Assembly (NCBI GenBank): GCA_946482625.1 | Contig: CAMLSH010000007.1 | Location: 1 to 26,893, forward strand | DNA length: 26,893 nt | DNA from: an uncultured Opitutaceae bacterium | GTDB taxonomy: Bacteria > Verrucomicrobiota > Verrucomicrobiae > Opitutales > Opitutaceae | Reading direction: 5' to 3' | Shown here: in pieces, positions 15,902 to 22,678 of the stretch | How positions within the stretch are numbered: the stretch's first letter is position 1 | Layout of the letters: the number at the start of each line of letters is the position of its first letter | Translations under genes and position numbers: made by a program | The notes under the pieces: model-generated | Databases searched by the model: none | What the model was told of the DNA's origin: nothing | Seen by the model: the letters and a program-made list of their open reading frames with translations, nothing else

Positions 15902-17410
15902 ATGAAGAACATCCAACTCCGCACCAAGCTTTACTTCGTTAACGCCTTCGTGATCGCCTGCGCGATCGCGGTCGGCCTGCTTGGTCTCCGCGGCATCCAG
16001 CAAACCAACAAGGGCCTTGAAACGGTCTACAACGACCGCGTTGTGCCGCTCAAAGACCTCAAGTTCATCGCCGACGCCTACGCCGTCGCCATCATCGATG
16101 CCGTCAACAAGGCCAACGCAGGGCTGATCGACGCGCAGACCACGGTCAAAAGTCTCCAATCGGCTCAGAACGATATCCGCCAGCGTTGGAAGGCCTATAT
16201 GGCGACTTACCTCACACCCGAGGAAGCCCAACTCGCCGCACAAGCCGCCCAGCTCTACGGCCCGGCCGACGCCGCCGTGGAAAAACTCATCCAACACCTC
16301 GCCGACAAGCCCGGCCTGCTTACCGGCACGCTCGGTGAATTCGACGGCCCCCTCTACGAACACATTGACCCCATCAGCACCAAAATCACCGAGCTCGTGG
16401 ACCTTCAGCTAACCGTCGCAAAAGCTGAATACACCGCCGCCCAAGACCGCTACAACTTCCTCCGCAAGAAGACCGTCGCCCTTCTCGCCTTTGCCCTGCT
16501 GGTGGGCGGTGGCCTCAGTTGGATCGTCACCCACCACCTCTCCGTCACCATCAACCGCATCAACGCGGAACTTTCAGAAGGCGCCACCCAGACCGCCGCC
16601 GCAGCCGCACAAGTCGCCGCCTCCAGCCAGTCTCTCGCTGAAGGCGCTTCCTCCCAGGCCTCTTCTCTCGAAGAAACCAGCGCGTCGCTCGAAGAGCTTT
16701 CGAGCATGACGAAACACAACGCCGATAGCACCCGCGCCGCGAAAGAAGCCGCCAGCGAAACCCACGCCTCCGCCAACGAAGGCGCACGCCAGATGCAGGC
16801 GATGCAGACATCCATGCACGCCATCAACCAGAGCAACGGAGAGATCATCAAGATCCTCAAGACCATCGACGAGATCGCCTTTCAGACCAACATCCTCGCC
16901 CTCAACGCCGCCGTCGAAGCCGCCCGCGCCGGTGAAGCTGGCGCCGGTTTCGCGGTCGTCGCCGACGAAGTCCGCGCCCTCGCTCAACGTTCCGCCGCCG
17001 CCGCTAGGGAGACCGCCGAGAAAATCGAGATTTCCGTCGTCCGCAGTCGCGAAGGCGTTCAACTCTCCACCCAAGCCGCCGGCAGCTTGACCACCATCCA
17101 AGGCCAGATCGGTCGCCTCGAAGCCCTCGTCGCCGACATCGCCAACGCCACGCACGAGCAAGCCCAAGGCATCGCCCAGGTTAACGACGCCATCTCGCTC
17201 ATGGATAAAGTTACCCAATCCAATGCCGCCGGTGCTGAGGAAAGCGCCAGCGCCTCCGAGGAACTCCACGCTCAAGCCGAGTCGCTCAACGCTTCCGTGA
17301 CTCATCTCACCGAGCTCGTCCAAGGTCAGTCCCGCAAGGCCCGCAAACAGCCCACACCCGAACGCCAGAACATCGCACGCAACGACGTGGCGGTCAGCGT
17401 CACCGCTTAG
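15902..17410 (+). CDS. Methyl-accepting chemotaxis protein (4HB_MCP, HAMP-less)
   Basis: A 502-residue chemoreceptor. Membrane helix 1 (about 9-30) is followed by a periplasmic four-helix bundle of the widespread 4HB_MCP type (motif [18 protein letters not shown] near residue 47). Membrane helix 2 (about 189-211) runs straight into the signalling helix without a HAMP domain. The tip [36 protein letters not shown] is fully canonical, unlike the first receptor. The reading frame opens at 15860, but the first 14 codons overlap the inverted repeat and ATG 15902 ([11 protein letters not shown]) fits the family start. With cheW and the first receptor it forms a receptor/adaptor cluster. The shared 84-bp tip segment shows a close relationship to the first receptor, while the sensor domains differ. 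Confidence 0.95.
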   Translation: MKNIQLRTKLYFVNAFVIACAIAVGLLGLRGIQQTNKGLETVYNDRVVPLKDLKFIADAYAVAIIDAVNKANAGLIDAQTTVKSLQSAQNDIRQRWKAYMATYLTPEEAQLAAQAAQLYGPADAAVEKLIQHLADKPGLLTGTLGEFDGPLYEHIDPISTKITELVDLQLTVAKAEYTAAQDRYNFLRKKTVALLAFALLVGGGLSWIVTHHLSVTINRINAELSEGATQTAAAAAQVAASSQSLAEGASSQASSLEETSASLEELSSMTKHNADSTRAAKEAASETHASANEGARQMQAMQTSMHAINQSNGEIIKILKTIDEIAFQTNILALNAAVEAARAGEAGAGFAVVADEVRALAQRSAAAARETAEKIEISVVRSREGVQLSTQAAGSLTTIQGQIGRLEALVADIANATHEQAQGIAQVNDAISLMDKVTQSNAAGAEESASASEELHAQAESLNASVTHLTELVQGQSRKARKQPTPERQNIARNDVAVSVTA

Positions 17411-17447
17411 ATAAAGAGTCAGCAGTCACACCACCCGCGCCGCGCAC

Positions 17448-17477
17448 AAAAAAAGCGCCACCCGCGAAGGTGGCGCT
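17448..17477 (-). terminator. Rho-independent terminator of the glutamine synthetase gene
   Basis: A perfect 9-bp stem AGCGCCACC/GGTGGCGCT with a 6-nt loop (17454-17477) is followed on the minus strand by seven T (17448-17454). It lies 33 bp past the glutamine synthetase stop codon. On the plus strand no T-run follows, so it acts mainly on the minus transcript. Confidence 0.88.
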
Positions 17478-17510
17478 CAAAGCTAAACCGCAGTGATGCG
17501 GATCGCGTAC

Positions 17511-18545
17511 TCAGGTCGTCGGCACGGTCGCGATCGTCTTGAGGATGCGCGAGGCGACTTCGTACGGGTTGGCGGCGGAGTTCGGACGACGATCTTCAAG
17601 GTAACCCTTGTAGCCGGCGTTGATGAAGCTGTGCGGAACGCGGACGGACGCACCGCGATCGGCGACACCGTAGCTGAACTTGTCGATCGCCTGGGTCTCG
17701 TGAAGACCGGTGAGGCGCAGGTGGTTGTCCGGACCGTAAACAGCGACGTGTTCGTCCATGTGCTTGGCGAAAGCGGCCATGAGTTTTTCGAAGTACTCTT
17801 TGCCGCCGACTTCGCGGAGAAACTTGGTGGAGAAGTTCGAGTGCATACCGGAACCGTTCCAGTCGAGCGGCTGGCTGTAGGGCCCGAGGATCGGCTTGCA
17901 GTGGAACTGTACGTCGATGCCGTATTTTTCGCAAAGACGGATCAAGAGGTAACGGGCGACCCAGACATCGTCAGCGGCCTTCTTGGAGCCTTTGCCGAAG
18001 ATCTGGAATTCCCACTGGCCCTTGGCCACTTCGGCGTTGATGCCTTCGTGGTTGATGCCGGCGTCGAGACAGAGATCGAGATGCTCTTCGACGATCTCGC
18101 GAGCGACGTCACCCACCGCGGCGTAACCAACGCCGGTGTAGTACGGACCCTGGGGAGCCGGAAAGCCGCCTTCAGGGAAGCCGAGTGGACGGCCGTCTTG
18201 GTAAAGGAAATATTCCTGCTCGAATCCGAACCAGGTCTCGGGATCGTCCAAGATCGTGGCGCGGCTGTTGGAGATGTGCGGAGTCTTGCCGTCCGGCATC
18301 ATCACTTCGCACATGACCAGCGCACCGTTCTTGCGGGTGCTATCTGGATACACGGCCACCGGCTTGAGAACGCAGTCCGAGCTCCGTCCCTCTGCTTGCT
18401 GGGTCGAGCTCCCGTCGAAGCCCCAGTTGGGCAACTCGTCGAGCTTCGGGAAGCTGGCGAATTCTTTGATCTGCGTCTTGCTACGGAGGCTCGCGACCGG
18501 CTTGTAGCCGTCGAGCCAGATGTATTCCAATTTGTATTTGGCCAT
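17511..18545 (-). CDS. glnII: Type II glutamine synthetase (GSII)
   Basis: A 344-residue cytosolic enzyme joining ammonia and glutamate to glutamine with ATP. Length and sequence match the eukaryote-like type II family (about 330-370 residues), not the 470-residue GlnA. Landmarks: N-terminal beta-grasp start KYKLEYIWLDGY, WGFDGSSTQQAEG, WFGFEQEY (metal-binding Glu), HEGINAEVAKGQWEFQ, DWNGSGMHSNFST and GVADRGASVRVP. It closely resembles rhizobial GlnII. GSII is not regulated by adenylylation, so control is mainly transcriptional; a sigma-54 promoter lies at 18635-18650. The frame runs open to 19358 across the divergent gene, but ATG 18545 is the family start. The leader is pyrimidine-rich (CCTCC repeats) and has no Shine-Dalgarno site. 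It is monocistronic with its own terminator. Confidence 0.96.
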   Translation of the reverse strand: MAKYKLEYIWLDGYKPVASLRSKTQIKEFASFPKLDELPNWGFDGSSTQQAEGRSSDCVLKPVAVYPDSTRKNGALVMCEVMMPDGKTPHISNSRATILDDPETWFGFEQEYFLYQDGRPLGFPEGGFPAPQGPYYTGVGYAAVGDVAREIVEEHLDLCLDAGINHEGINAEVAKGQWEFQIFGKGSKKAADDVWVARYLLIRLCEKYGIDVQFHCKPILGPYSQPLDWNGSGMHSNFSTKFLREVGGKEYFEKLMAAFAKHMDEHVAVYGPDNHLRLTGLHETQAIDKFSYGVADRGASVRVPHSFINAGYKGYLEDRRPNSAANPYEVASRILKTIATVPTT

Positions 18546-18634
18546 GGTGGAGGTTTGAGGAGGAGGGAGAGGTCGAAGATTATCTTCAAGCGTTTTGGTG
18601 ACTGTTGAAGCCACTTTAAAGCGCGCGCAGAAAA

Positions 18635-18650
18635 AGCACCTAACGTGCCA
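18635..18650 (-). promoter_or_regulatory. Sigma-54 promoter for glutamine synthetase
   Basis: On the minus strand the sequence TGGCACGTTAGGTGCT matches the sigma-54 -24/-12 consensus TGGCACG-N4-TTGCW with exact GG-to-GC spacing and one difference (G for T). It predicts a start site near 18624 and a leader of about 80 nt. Rhizobial glnII is sigma-54/NtrC dependent, so the assignment fits the gene. No clear NtrC site was found between 18651 and 18785. Confidence 0.78.
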
Positions 18651-18785
18651 CGGCCGTCTAGAACTATTTTTCATGCCAGATTTTCCGGCCACGCGCGGCA
18701 CGCTGTGCGTTTTTAAGCAGGAACTCGCCCTTGCCAGCCGGGAACGCGGTCGAAATTGTGCACCGCCTCTCTCCTTCGCGCCCTC

Positions 18786-19235
18786 ATGCATCCCGTTAAA
18801 GACACCGCCCGCGCCCTCGTCCGCATCGGTTACGACGGCCGGGTGCACAAAACTTTCCGCGGGCACCTGGCCAAGGAACGCTTCGAGAACGAGGTCCGCG
18901 TGCTGAAGTTCTTGGAGGAACGCGGCTGCGAATTCGTTCCTCGCCTGCTCGAAGTCGACCCCGAGCTTCTCAAAATCGTGACCACCAACTGCGGCCGCGT
19001 CGTCACGCACCTCAACGAAGACCGCATGAAAGAACTCTACGCCGAGCTCGCGCGCTTCGGCGTACGCCATGAAGACGCCTTCATGCGCAACATCACCTAC
19101 CGCGACACCGACGGCCGCTTCTGCGTGATCGACTTCGAGTTCGCCACGCTCCTCGAAGGCCCCGATCGCACGAGCCTCAAACCAGTCGGCCCGGGAGACG
19201 CCCCTGCCCCGTCCGAGCCTCCCGCCTCCGCCTGA
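18786..19235 (+). CDS. Small protein-kinase-like (RIO/Bud32-like) protein
   Basis: A 149-residue protein, roughly half the size of a normal kinase domain. The key kinase-fold residues can be lined up: K22 (VHKTF) as ATP-binding Lys, E35 (FENEV) as the helix-C Glu, a catalytic-loop-like H95-E-D97 with N102 at the correct D+5 position, and D116 in DFE replacing DFG. This resembles minimal RIO/Bud32-like or lipopolysaccharide-kinase-like folds. The last 20 residues are Pro/Ala-rich and disordered. ATG 18786 was chosen over the frame start 18756 because similarity to the kinase fold begins right after it. A PP2C phosphatase gene begins 16 bp downstream, so the two probably form a kinase/phosphatase pair (inference). 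A phosphotransferase on small molecules cannot be excluded. Confidence 0.7.
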   Translation: MHPVKDTARALVRIGYDGRVHKTFRGHLAKERFENEVRVLKFLEERGCEFVPRLLEVDPELLKIVTTNCGRVVTHLNEDRMKELYAELARFGVRHEDAFMRNITYRDTDGRFCVIDFEFATLLEGPDRTSLKPVGPGDAPAPSEPPASA

Positions 19236-19251
19236 CGCGCAGACGTTTTCC

Positions 19252-20088
19252 ATGCCCTCGCAGCAGCCCGAAGTCCCGCAGCCTCCGCATCTGAATTGGT
19301 CCGGCCTCACCGACCGCGGTAAATTTCGCGCCAACAACGAAGACTCCTTCCTCGGCATCGCCTTCGATGGACACGAGGTCCGCTACTTGGGGAAAATCGG
19401 CGAATCCTCCATGGCCTCCACCGATTTCGTCTTCGCCGTGAGCGACGGCATGGGCGGCGCCAAGTCCGGCGAATTCGCGAGCCGCATCGCGGTGGATAAA
19501 ATCACGCGGCTTCTTCCCAAAGGTTTCCGTCTCTCCGCCCAAGGTATGGCGAGCGGCTTCCCCGACCTCATTGGCGAACTGTTTTCCTCGATCCACCACG
19601 ACATGCTCAAGATGGGTCAGGCCTACGAGGAATGCGCCGGCATGGGCGCCACGCTCAGTCTCTGCTGGTTCACCCCGCAGTGGATGTACTTCGGCCATAT
19701 CGGCGACAGCCGCATTTATTACCTCCCGAAAGGCGGTACGCTCACCCAAGTCAGCCACGATCACAGTCATGTTGGCTGGCTCCGGCGGACGGGTAAAATC
19801 AACGAGCGCGAGGCCCGCGTCCACCCGCGCCGCAACGCCCTCCAGCAAGCCCTCGGCGCTGGCCACCAATTCGCCGAGCCGCAGGTCGGCGCTGTCGGCT
19901 ACCAACCCGGCGACCGTTTCCTCATTTGCTCCGACGGCCTGATCGATGGCCTTTGGGACCGCCGCATCGGCGAGATCCTCGCCACGCCTGGAAACGGACA
20001 CGGCCTCGCCAAACAGTTCGTCGACGAAGCGGTCGCCGAATCCGGCCGCGACAACACCACCGCAGTCGTGGTCGATGTGGCAAACTGA
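19252..20088 (+). CDS. PP2C-family serine/threonine phosphatase
   Basis: A 278-residue cytosolic metal-dependent phosphatase. Motifs in order: TDRGKFRANNED with metal-binding D31, AVSDGMGG with D65-G66, GMGATLSL (about 130), GHIGDSRIYYL (about 148), LTQVSHDHSHV (about 165), ICSDGLIDGL with D228, and GRDNTTAVVV with D267. All metal-coordinating Asp residues expected in bacterial PP2C (PrpC/Stp-like) enzymes are present. An insertion of about 15 residues (HEVRYLGKIGESSMA) lies between the first two motifs. It follows the small kinase-like gene by 16 bp, so they are probably co-transcribed and act on the same substrate. Confidence 0.93.
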   Translation: MPSQQPEVPQPPHLNWSGLTDRGKFRANNEDSFLGIAFDGHEVRYLGKIGESSMASTDFVFAVSDGMGGAKSGEFASRIAVDKITRLLPKGFRLSAQGMASGFPDLIGELFSSIHHDMLKMGQAYEECAGMGATLSLCWFTPQWMYFGHIGDSRIYYLPKGGTLTQVSHDHSHVGWLRRTGKINEREARVHPRRNALQQALGAGHQFAEPQVGAVGYQPGDRFLICSDGLIDGLWDRRIGEILATPGNGHGLAKQFVDEAVAESGRDNTTAVVVDVAN

Positions 20089-20102
20089 GCAATAAGCTCC
20101 GT

Positions 20103-20242
20103 CCGAGGTGGAACGTGCGGCCCCGCGCGTCCTGCGAGATCGCAGACGATCAACCCGCTATTCGCCCGCGACCACGCTCCCCTGTCCATCTGCGACCACC
20201 CGCCCTCAAGCCAGCGCGCCGTGACGGCACGCTCCACCTCGG
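20103..20242 (-). other. 140-nt element closed by a 16-bp inverted repeat (possible structured RNA)
   Basis: CCGAGGTGGAACGTGC (20103-20118) and GCACGCTCCACCTCGG (20227-20242) are inverted repeats with 15 of 16 positions paired. The one mismatch becomes a G-U pair only if the minus strand is transcribed. Inside are a second possible helix (CGCGC 20124-20128 with GCGCG 20214-20218) and a hairpin CTGCG-AGAT-CGCAG (20132-20145). It fills most of the 183-bp gap between the convergent phosphatase and dnaX genes. It could be the 3' end of the dnaX transcript, an independent small RNA or a miniature transposable element. No target duplication is seen. Confidence 0.5.
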
Positions 20243-20271
20243 TAATCGCGTCATCGATTGAAGACGCCCGC

Positions 20272-20772
20272 CTACTTCAGCACTTCTTTCGACACGCGCT
20301 TCACACCCGTGAATTTCGGACGGAAAAGGTCTTCCAGCGTCTCCCGCGCTTCCGCCGGGATGCGCGCGATCAGCGTATCGATACTCGGTAACGGCCCCAA
20401 CGCCGCCTCCGCCTGCTCCGCCTCCTGACGCAACGTCAACGCCCCCCCTGCCTTCGGCACGACTCGCCCCTGTTCCTTCTCGCCACCGAGAAACGCCGCT
20501 TCATCCGCCGCGCTCGGCCAGTTCGGCCCGTCTTCATCGAACGGCGCGGTTGCCGCATCGGCCAGCGCCGCATCCGTCTCCGCGCGCGGCATCGTCGCCA
20601 CCTCGGCGTCGCTCTCTGTATCCGAATCCCCGGCACCGGCGCGGCCCGATGAGGCATCCGCTGGTTTCGCGACGACGGCGACTGCGGAAACTATCCCCAA
20701 CGCTTTCCGCTGTTCGGCGATATCCGCGACGGCCTGAGCCACTCGCGCTTCCAGTCGATCAATCAGTCCTTT
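20272..20772 (-). CDS. dnaX: Tau-specific C-terminal extension of dnaX, -1 frame
   Basis: This frame is open from the slippery run through a TAG at 20272-20274 and adds 165 residues after the slip. It reads [17 protein letters not shown] first; a GTG at 20742 would be the only plausible internal start, in mid-helix. The middle is acidic and Ala-rich, as in DnaX linkers. The end (about the last 45 residues, [20 protein letters not shown]) is predicted to be folded and Lys-rich. In the tau subunit this part binds polymerase alpha and DnaB in other bacteria. An independent small gene is possible, but exact in-frame continuation in the -1 frame behind a consensus slippery site argues for a tau extension giving a 551-residue product. 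Confidence 0.72.
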   Translation of the reverse strand, partial: KGLIDRLEARVAQAVADIAEQRKALGIVSAVAVVAKPADASSGRAGAGDSDTESDAEVATMPRAETDAALADAATAPFDEDGPNWPSAADEAAFLGGEKEQGRVVPKAGGALTLRQEAEQAEAALGPLPSIDTLIARIPAEARETLEDLFRPKFTGVKRVSKEVLK

Positions 20773-21926
20773 TTTTTTTCGCCACCTTCGGAGACGGCGG
20801 CGGATTCAGGCGCTTCATCGGCCAACGCACTCAGCTCTTTGATGAGTGAATCGATGGCTCGCGCGCGACTCGCGTCGACGGCCTTGAGCAAGGTCACTTC
20901 GAAATTAATCTTCTCCGACAGCCCGAGCTTCACGCTGCCTTCGCCTTCGCGAAGTCCGTCGAGCAAGCGCGTGATCTGCTCCGTCGTCATCGGCACGCCG
21001 CCGAGGATGTCGGTCTTGCCGCCTTTGCCGATCGCATCGAGCAACGCCCGGCGCACCAGCTCCTGCAAATCGGTCAACAACCGCACCAGATCGCGCCCTG
21101 CCTGATCACACGCATCGACGATCTCGATGATCTTCGGGTGATCGCCGGTCGCCAGCGCCGCCGCCAGCGCGGCGATTTTCTCGGACGAGACGAGCCCGTA
21201 AACGTCCAACACGTCCGGCTCGGAAATCTCCGTCCCGCAAAACGAAATCATCTGATCGAGGATCGACTGCGCATCGCGCATCCCGCCATCCGCCATGCGC
21301 GCGATGCATGCGAGCGCCTCGGGCGACACTTTGATTTTCTCTTCGTCCGCGATTTTCTTCAGCCGCAGCACGATCAAATCCGCCGGGATCGGTTTCAGAT
21401 CGAAGCGCTGACAACGCGAAATGATCGTCGGCAGCACCTTCTGCGGATCGGTCGTCGCGAAAACGAATTTCACGTGAGCCGGCGGCTCCTCGAGGGTCTT
21501 CAGCAGCGCGTTAAACGCCGCCGTCGAGAGCATGTGAACCTCGTCGATGATGTAGATTTTGAACTTACCCTGCGCAGGCGCGTACTGGACCGTGTCGCGC
21601 AGATCGCGAACCTGCTCCACGCCGTTGTTCGACGCGCCGTCGATCTCGATCACGTCGAGATGCGAGCCTTCCGCGATCGAAACGCACGCCGGATCTTTGG
21701 GATCGAAATCCGCCTTCGGGCCATCCGTGCAATTCAGCGCCTTCGCAAAAATGCGGGCAGTCGATGTCTTCCCCGTGCCGCGCGGCCCAACAAACAGATA
21801 CGCGTGGGCGATCCGCTGGCGCGCGATGGCGTTTTTCAAAGTGCGCACGACATGATCCTGGCCGACGACGTCGTCGAAGGTCTGCGGGCGCCATTTGCGG
21901 GCGATGACTTGGTAACCGGTGGACAA
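20763..21926 (-). CDS. dnaX: DNA polymerase III subunit gamma/tau
   Basis: The zero-frame product has 387 residues and corresponds to the ATPase core (gamma-like) of the clamp loader. The start is canonical ([19 protein letters not shown]). Walker A is GPRGTGKT (47-54), Walker B IIDEVHML (D128-E129), sensor 1 FATTDP, and the SRC Arg-finger motif is present in IISRCQRF. Unusually, the zinc module usually seen as four Cys after the Walker A helix is reduced to C66 and C81, so zinc is probably not bound. The start codon is TTG with GGAG 10 nt upstream (21940-21937); no nearer ATG fits. The frame ends two codons after a ten-A slippery run, and the -1 frame continues for 165 codons (tau). Confidence 0.95.
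   Translation of the reverse strand: MSTGYQVIARKWRPQTFDDVVGQDHVVRTLKNAIARQRIAHAYLFVGPRGTGKTSTARIFAKALNCTDGPKADFDPKDPACVSIAEGSHLDVIEIDGASNNGVEQVRDLRDTVQYAPAQGKFKIYIIDEVHMLSTAAFNALLKTLEEPPAHVKFVFATTDPQKVLPTIISRCQRFDLKPIPADLIVLRLKKIADEEKIKVSPEALACIARMADGGMRDAQSILDQMISFCGTEISEPDVLDVYGLVSSEKIAALAAALATGDHPKIIEIVDACDQAGRDLVRLLTDLQELVRRALLDAIGKGGKTDILGGVPMTTEQITRLLDGLREGEGSVKLGLSEKINFEVTLLKAVDASRARAIDSLIKELSALADEAPESAAVSEGGEKKKD
20769..20788 (-). promoter_or_regulatory. Programmed -1 frameshift (or transcriptional slippage) site in dnaX
   Basis: The minus strand carries ten A followed by G (20779-20769). In the zero frame it reads GAA AAA AAA AAG, ending in the heptamer A-AAA-AAG used in Escherichia coli dnaX. 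A Shine-Dalgarno-like AAGGTGG (20788-20782) lies 6 nt upstream of that heptamer. The zero-frame stop TGA follows two codons later (20765-20763). A hairpin with CGCGA/TCGCG and GGC/GCC arms (20747-20725) lies 21 nt downstream, further than in E. coli. A run this long could also slip during transcription, as in Thermus thermophilus dnaX. Confidence 0.75.
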
Positions 21927-21996
21927 GCGGTCGCTACTCCACGCAGCCTGCCTCTTCCTGCAACTGAAAATTAAACCCGCTCAACTTCTCCCTCCT

Positions 21997-22028
21997 AAAA
22001 CGAAAACGGGCTCGCGGTCAGCGGGCCC
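21997..22028 (-). terminator. Terminator between the CxxC protein gene and dnaX
   Basis: On the minus strand GGGCCCGC-TGACC-GCGAGCCC (22028-22008, seven of eight pairs) is followed by GTTTTCGTTTT (22007-21997). It lies 54 bp past the stop of the small CxxC gene and 70 bp before dnaX, in the 155-bp gap. This suggests dnaX has its own promoter in 21927-21996, but no convincing -35/-10 was found. Confidence 0.6.
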
Positions 22029-22081
22029 GGCTCTCTCCGAAAATAACGAGCGGATCAAATGACCACGCCGCGTTCAGCCAC

Positions 22082-22273
22082 TCAGGGCTTCGGATGTTCT
22101 TTGGCTTTATCCTCAGCCTTCTTCTTACACGCGTCGCACATCGAACCCTTTTCTTTGCACGCGGCGCACTCCGCCTTCTTTTCTTCCTTCGACTGATCCT
22201 TGCTCTCCGAGGCAAACACCGAAGTGCCGCCGAGTACCATCATGGCCGCGAGGGCCAGCAGGAACTTTTTCAT
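22082..22273 (-). CDS. Small exported protein with two CxxC motifs
   Basis: A 63-residue protein. Residues 1-21 are a typical signal peptide (KKFLLALAAMMVLGG...) with probable cleavage after VFA. The mature 42 residues are highly charged (Lys/Glu-rich) and carry CAAC and CDAC, spaced about 9 residues apart. Four Cys in two CxxC pairs suggest metal binding or disulfide bonds in the periplasm. The frame is open upstream to 22432, but that part overlaps the SRP RNA terminator region and the ATG at 22273 begins the signal peptide. It sits between ffs and dnaX with its own terminator. No family is recognised. Confidence 0.72.
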   Translation of the reverse strand: MKKFLLALAAMMVLGGTSVFASESKDQSKEEKKAECAACKEKGSMCDACKKKAEDKAKEHPKP

Positions 22274-22420
22274 AGGGTTTTGGACGACATCGCCCGGTCC
22301 ACAACGGGCCGGGGTTTGCCGTGTGCCCATGAAGCTCGTCCATTTCAGGCCAAAACGAAAGCTCCGAGATTCCTCTGCCCGCCCGGGAGAAACTTCCCGC
22401 CGGCATCCCAAAAAATAAAA

Positions 22421-22519
22421 GTGGCCAGGCACTCCACGGCACTAGGAGAACGTCGTTGCCGTTGCTACCTTCCGGTCCTGGCGGAGTTCACGCGCCTGCC
22501 CATGCATGGCACCTGGCCG
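22421..22519 (-). ncRNA. ffs: Signal recognition particle RNA (4.5S, small bacterial type)
   Basis: The minus strand contains the universal SRP domain IV core CAGGACCGGAAGGTAGCAAC: a GGAA tetraloop closed by CC/GG and the asymmetric loop that binds Ffh. A terminal helix closes the RNA: CCTGGCC at 22512-22518 with GGCCAGG at 22423-22429, giving about 97-99 nt, the usual size of the short SRP RNA lacking an Alu domain. Right after the 3' arm comes TTTTATTTTTT (22420-22410) on the minus strand, serving as terminator. It lies upstream of the small CxxC gene and dnaX; ffs next to dnaX is a common arrangement. Ends are estimates to within a few bases. Confidence 0.93.
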
Positions 22520-22678
22520 AGGCGGACAGTGGTGGTGAAGTCCGCTCCCGCAACTAAAAATTCAGGGTATTAGCCTGCCCGCCTGCCCCCCTCTGAAATC
22601 GTCCTCGTGCCCGTCATGCCTCCTGCTCGACGGCCTTAAAACGAAGCCCAAAAACGGAGAACGGTTACCGAAGAGTCA

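Noticed and set aside
18698..18708. GCAC-GCT-GTGC as an NtrC site upstream of the sigma-54 promoter
   Set aside because: The half-site spacing is 3 bp instead of the 7 bp expected for NtrC.
18546..19358. N-terminal extension of the glutamine synthetase frame to 615 residues
   Set aside because: It crosses the sigma-54 promoter and is antisense to the kinase-like gene; the GSII family starts at 18545.
19899..20237. Minus-strand 112-codon frame between dnaX and the phosphatase (GTG start)
   Set aside because: More than half is antisense to the phosphatase and it overlaps the inverted-repeat element; the first 50 residues look plausible but no family is recognised.
20742..20742. Independent start codon (GTG) for the dnaX tail as a separate gene
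   Set aside because: The frame is open further upstream to the slippery run and the GTG lies inside a continuous helical segment; the frameshift reading explains it better.
22094..22573. Plus-strand frame of 159 codons over the SRP RNA
   Set aside because: It runs across the SRP RNA and antisense to the CxxC gene; no coding signature.
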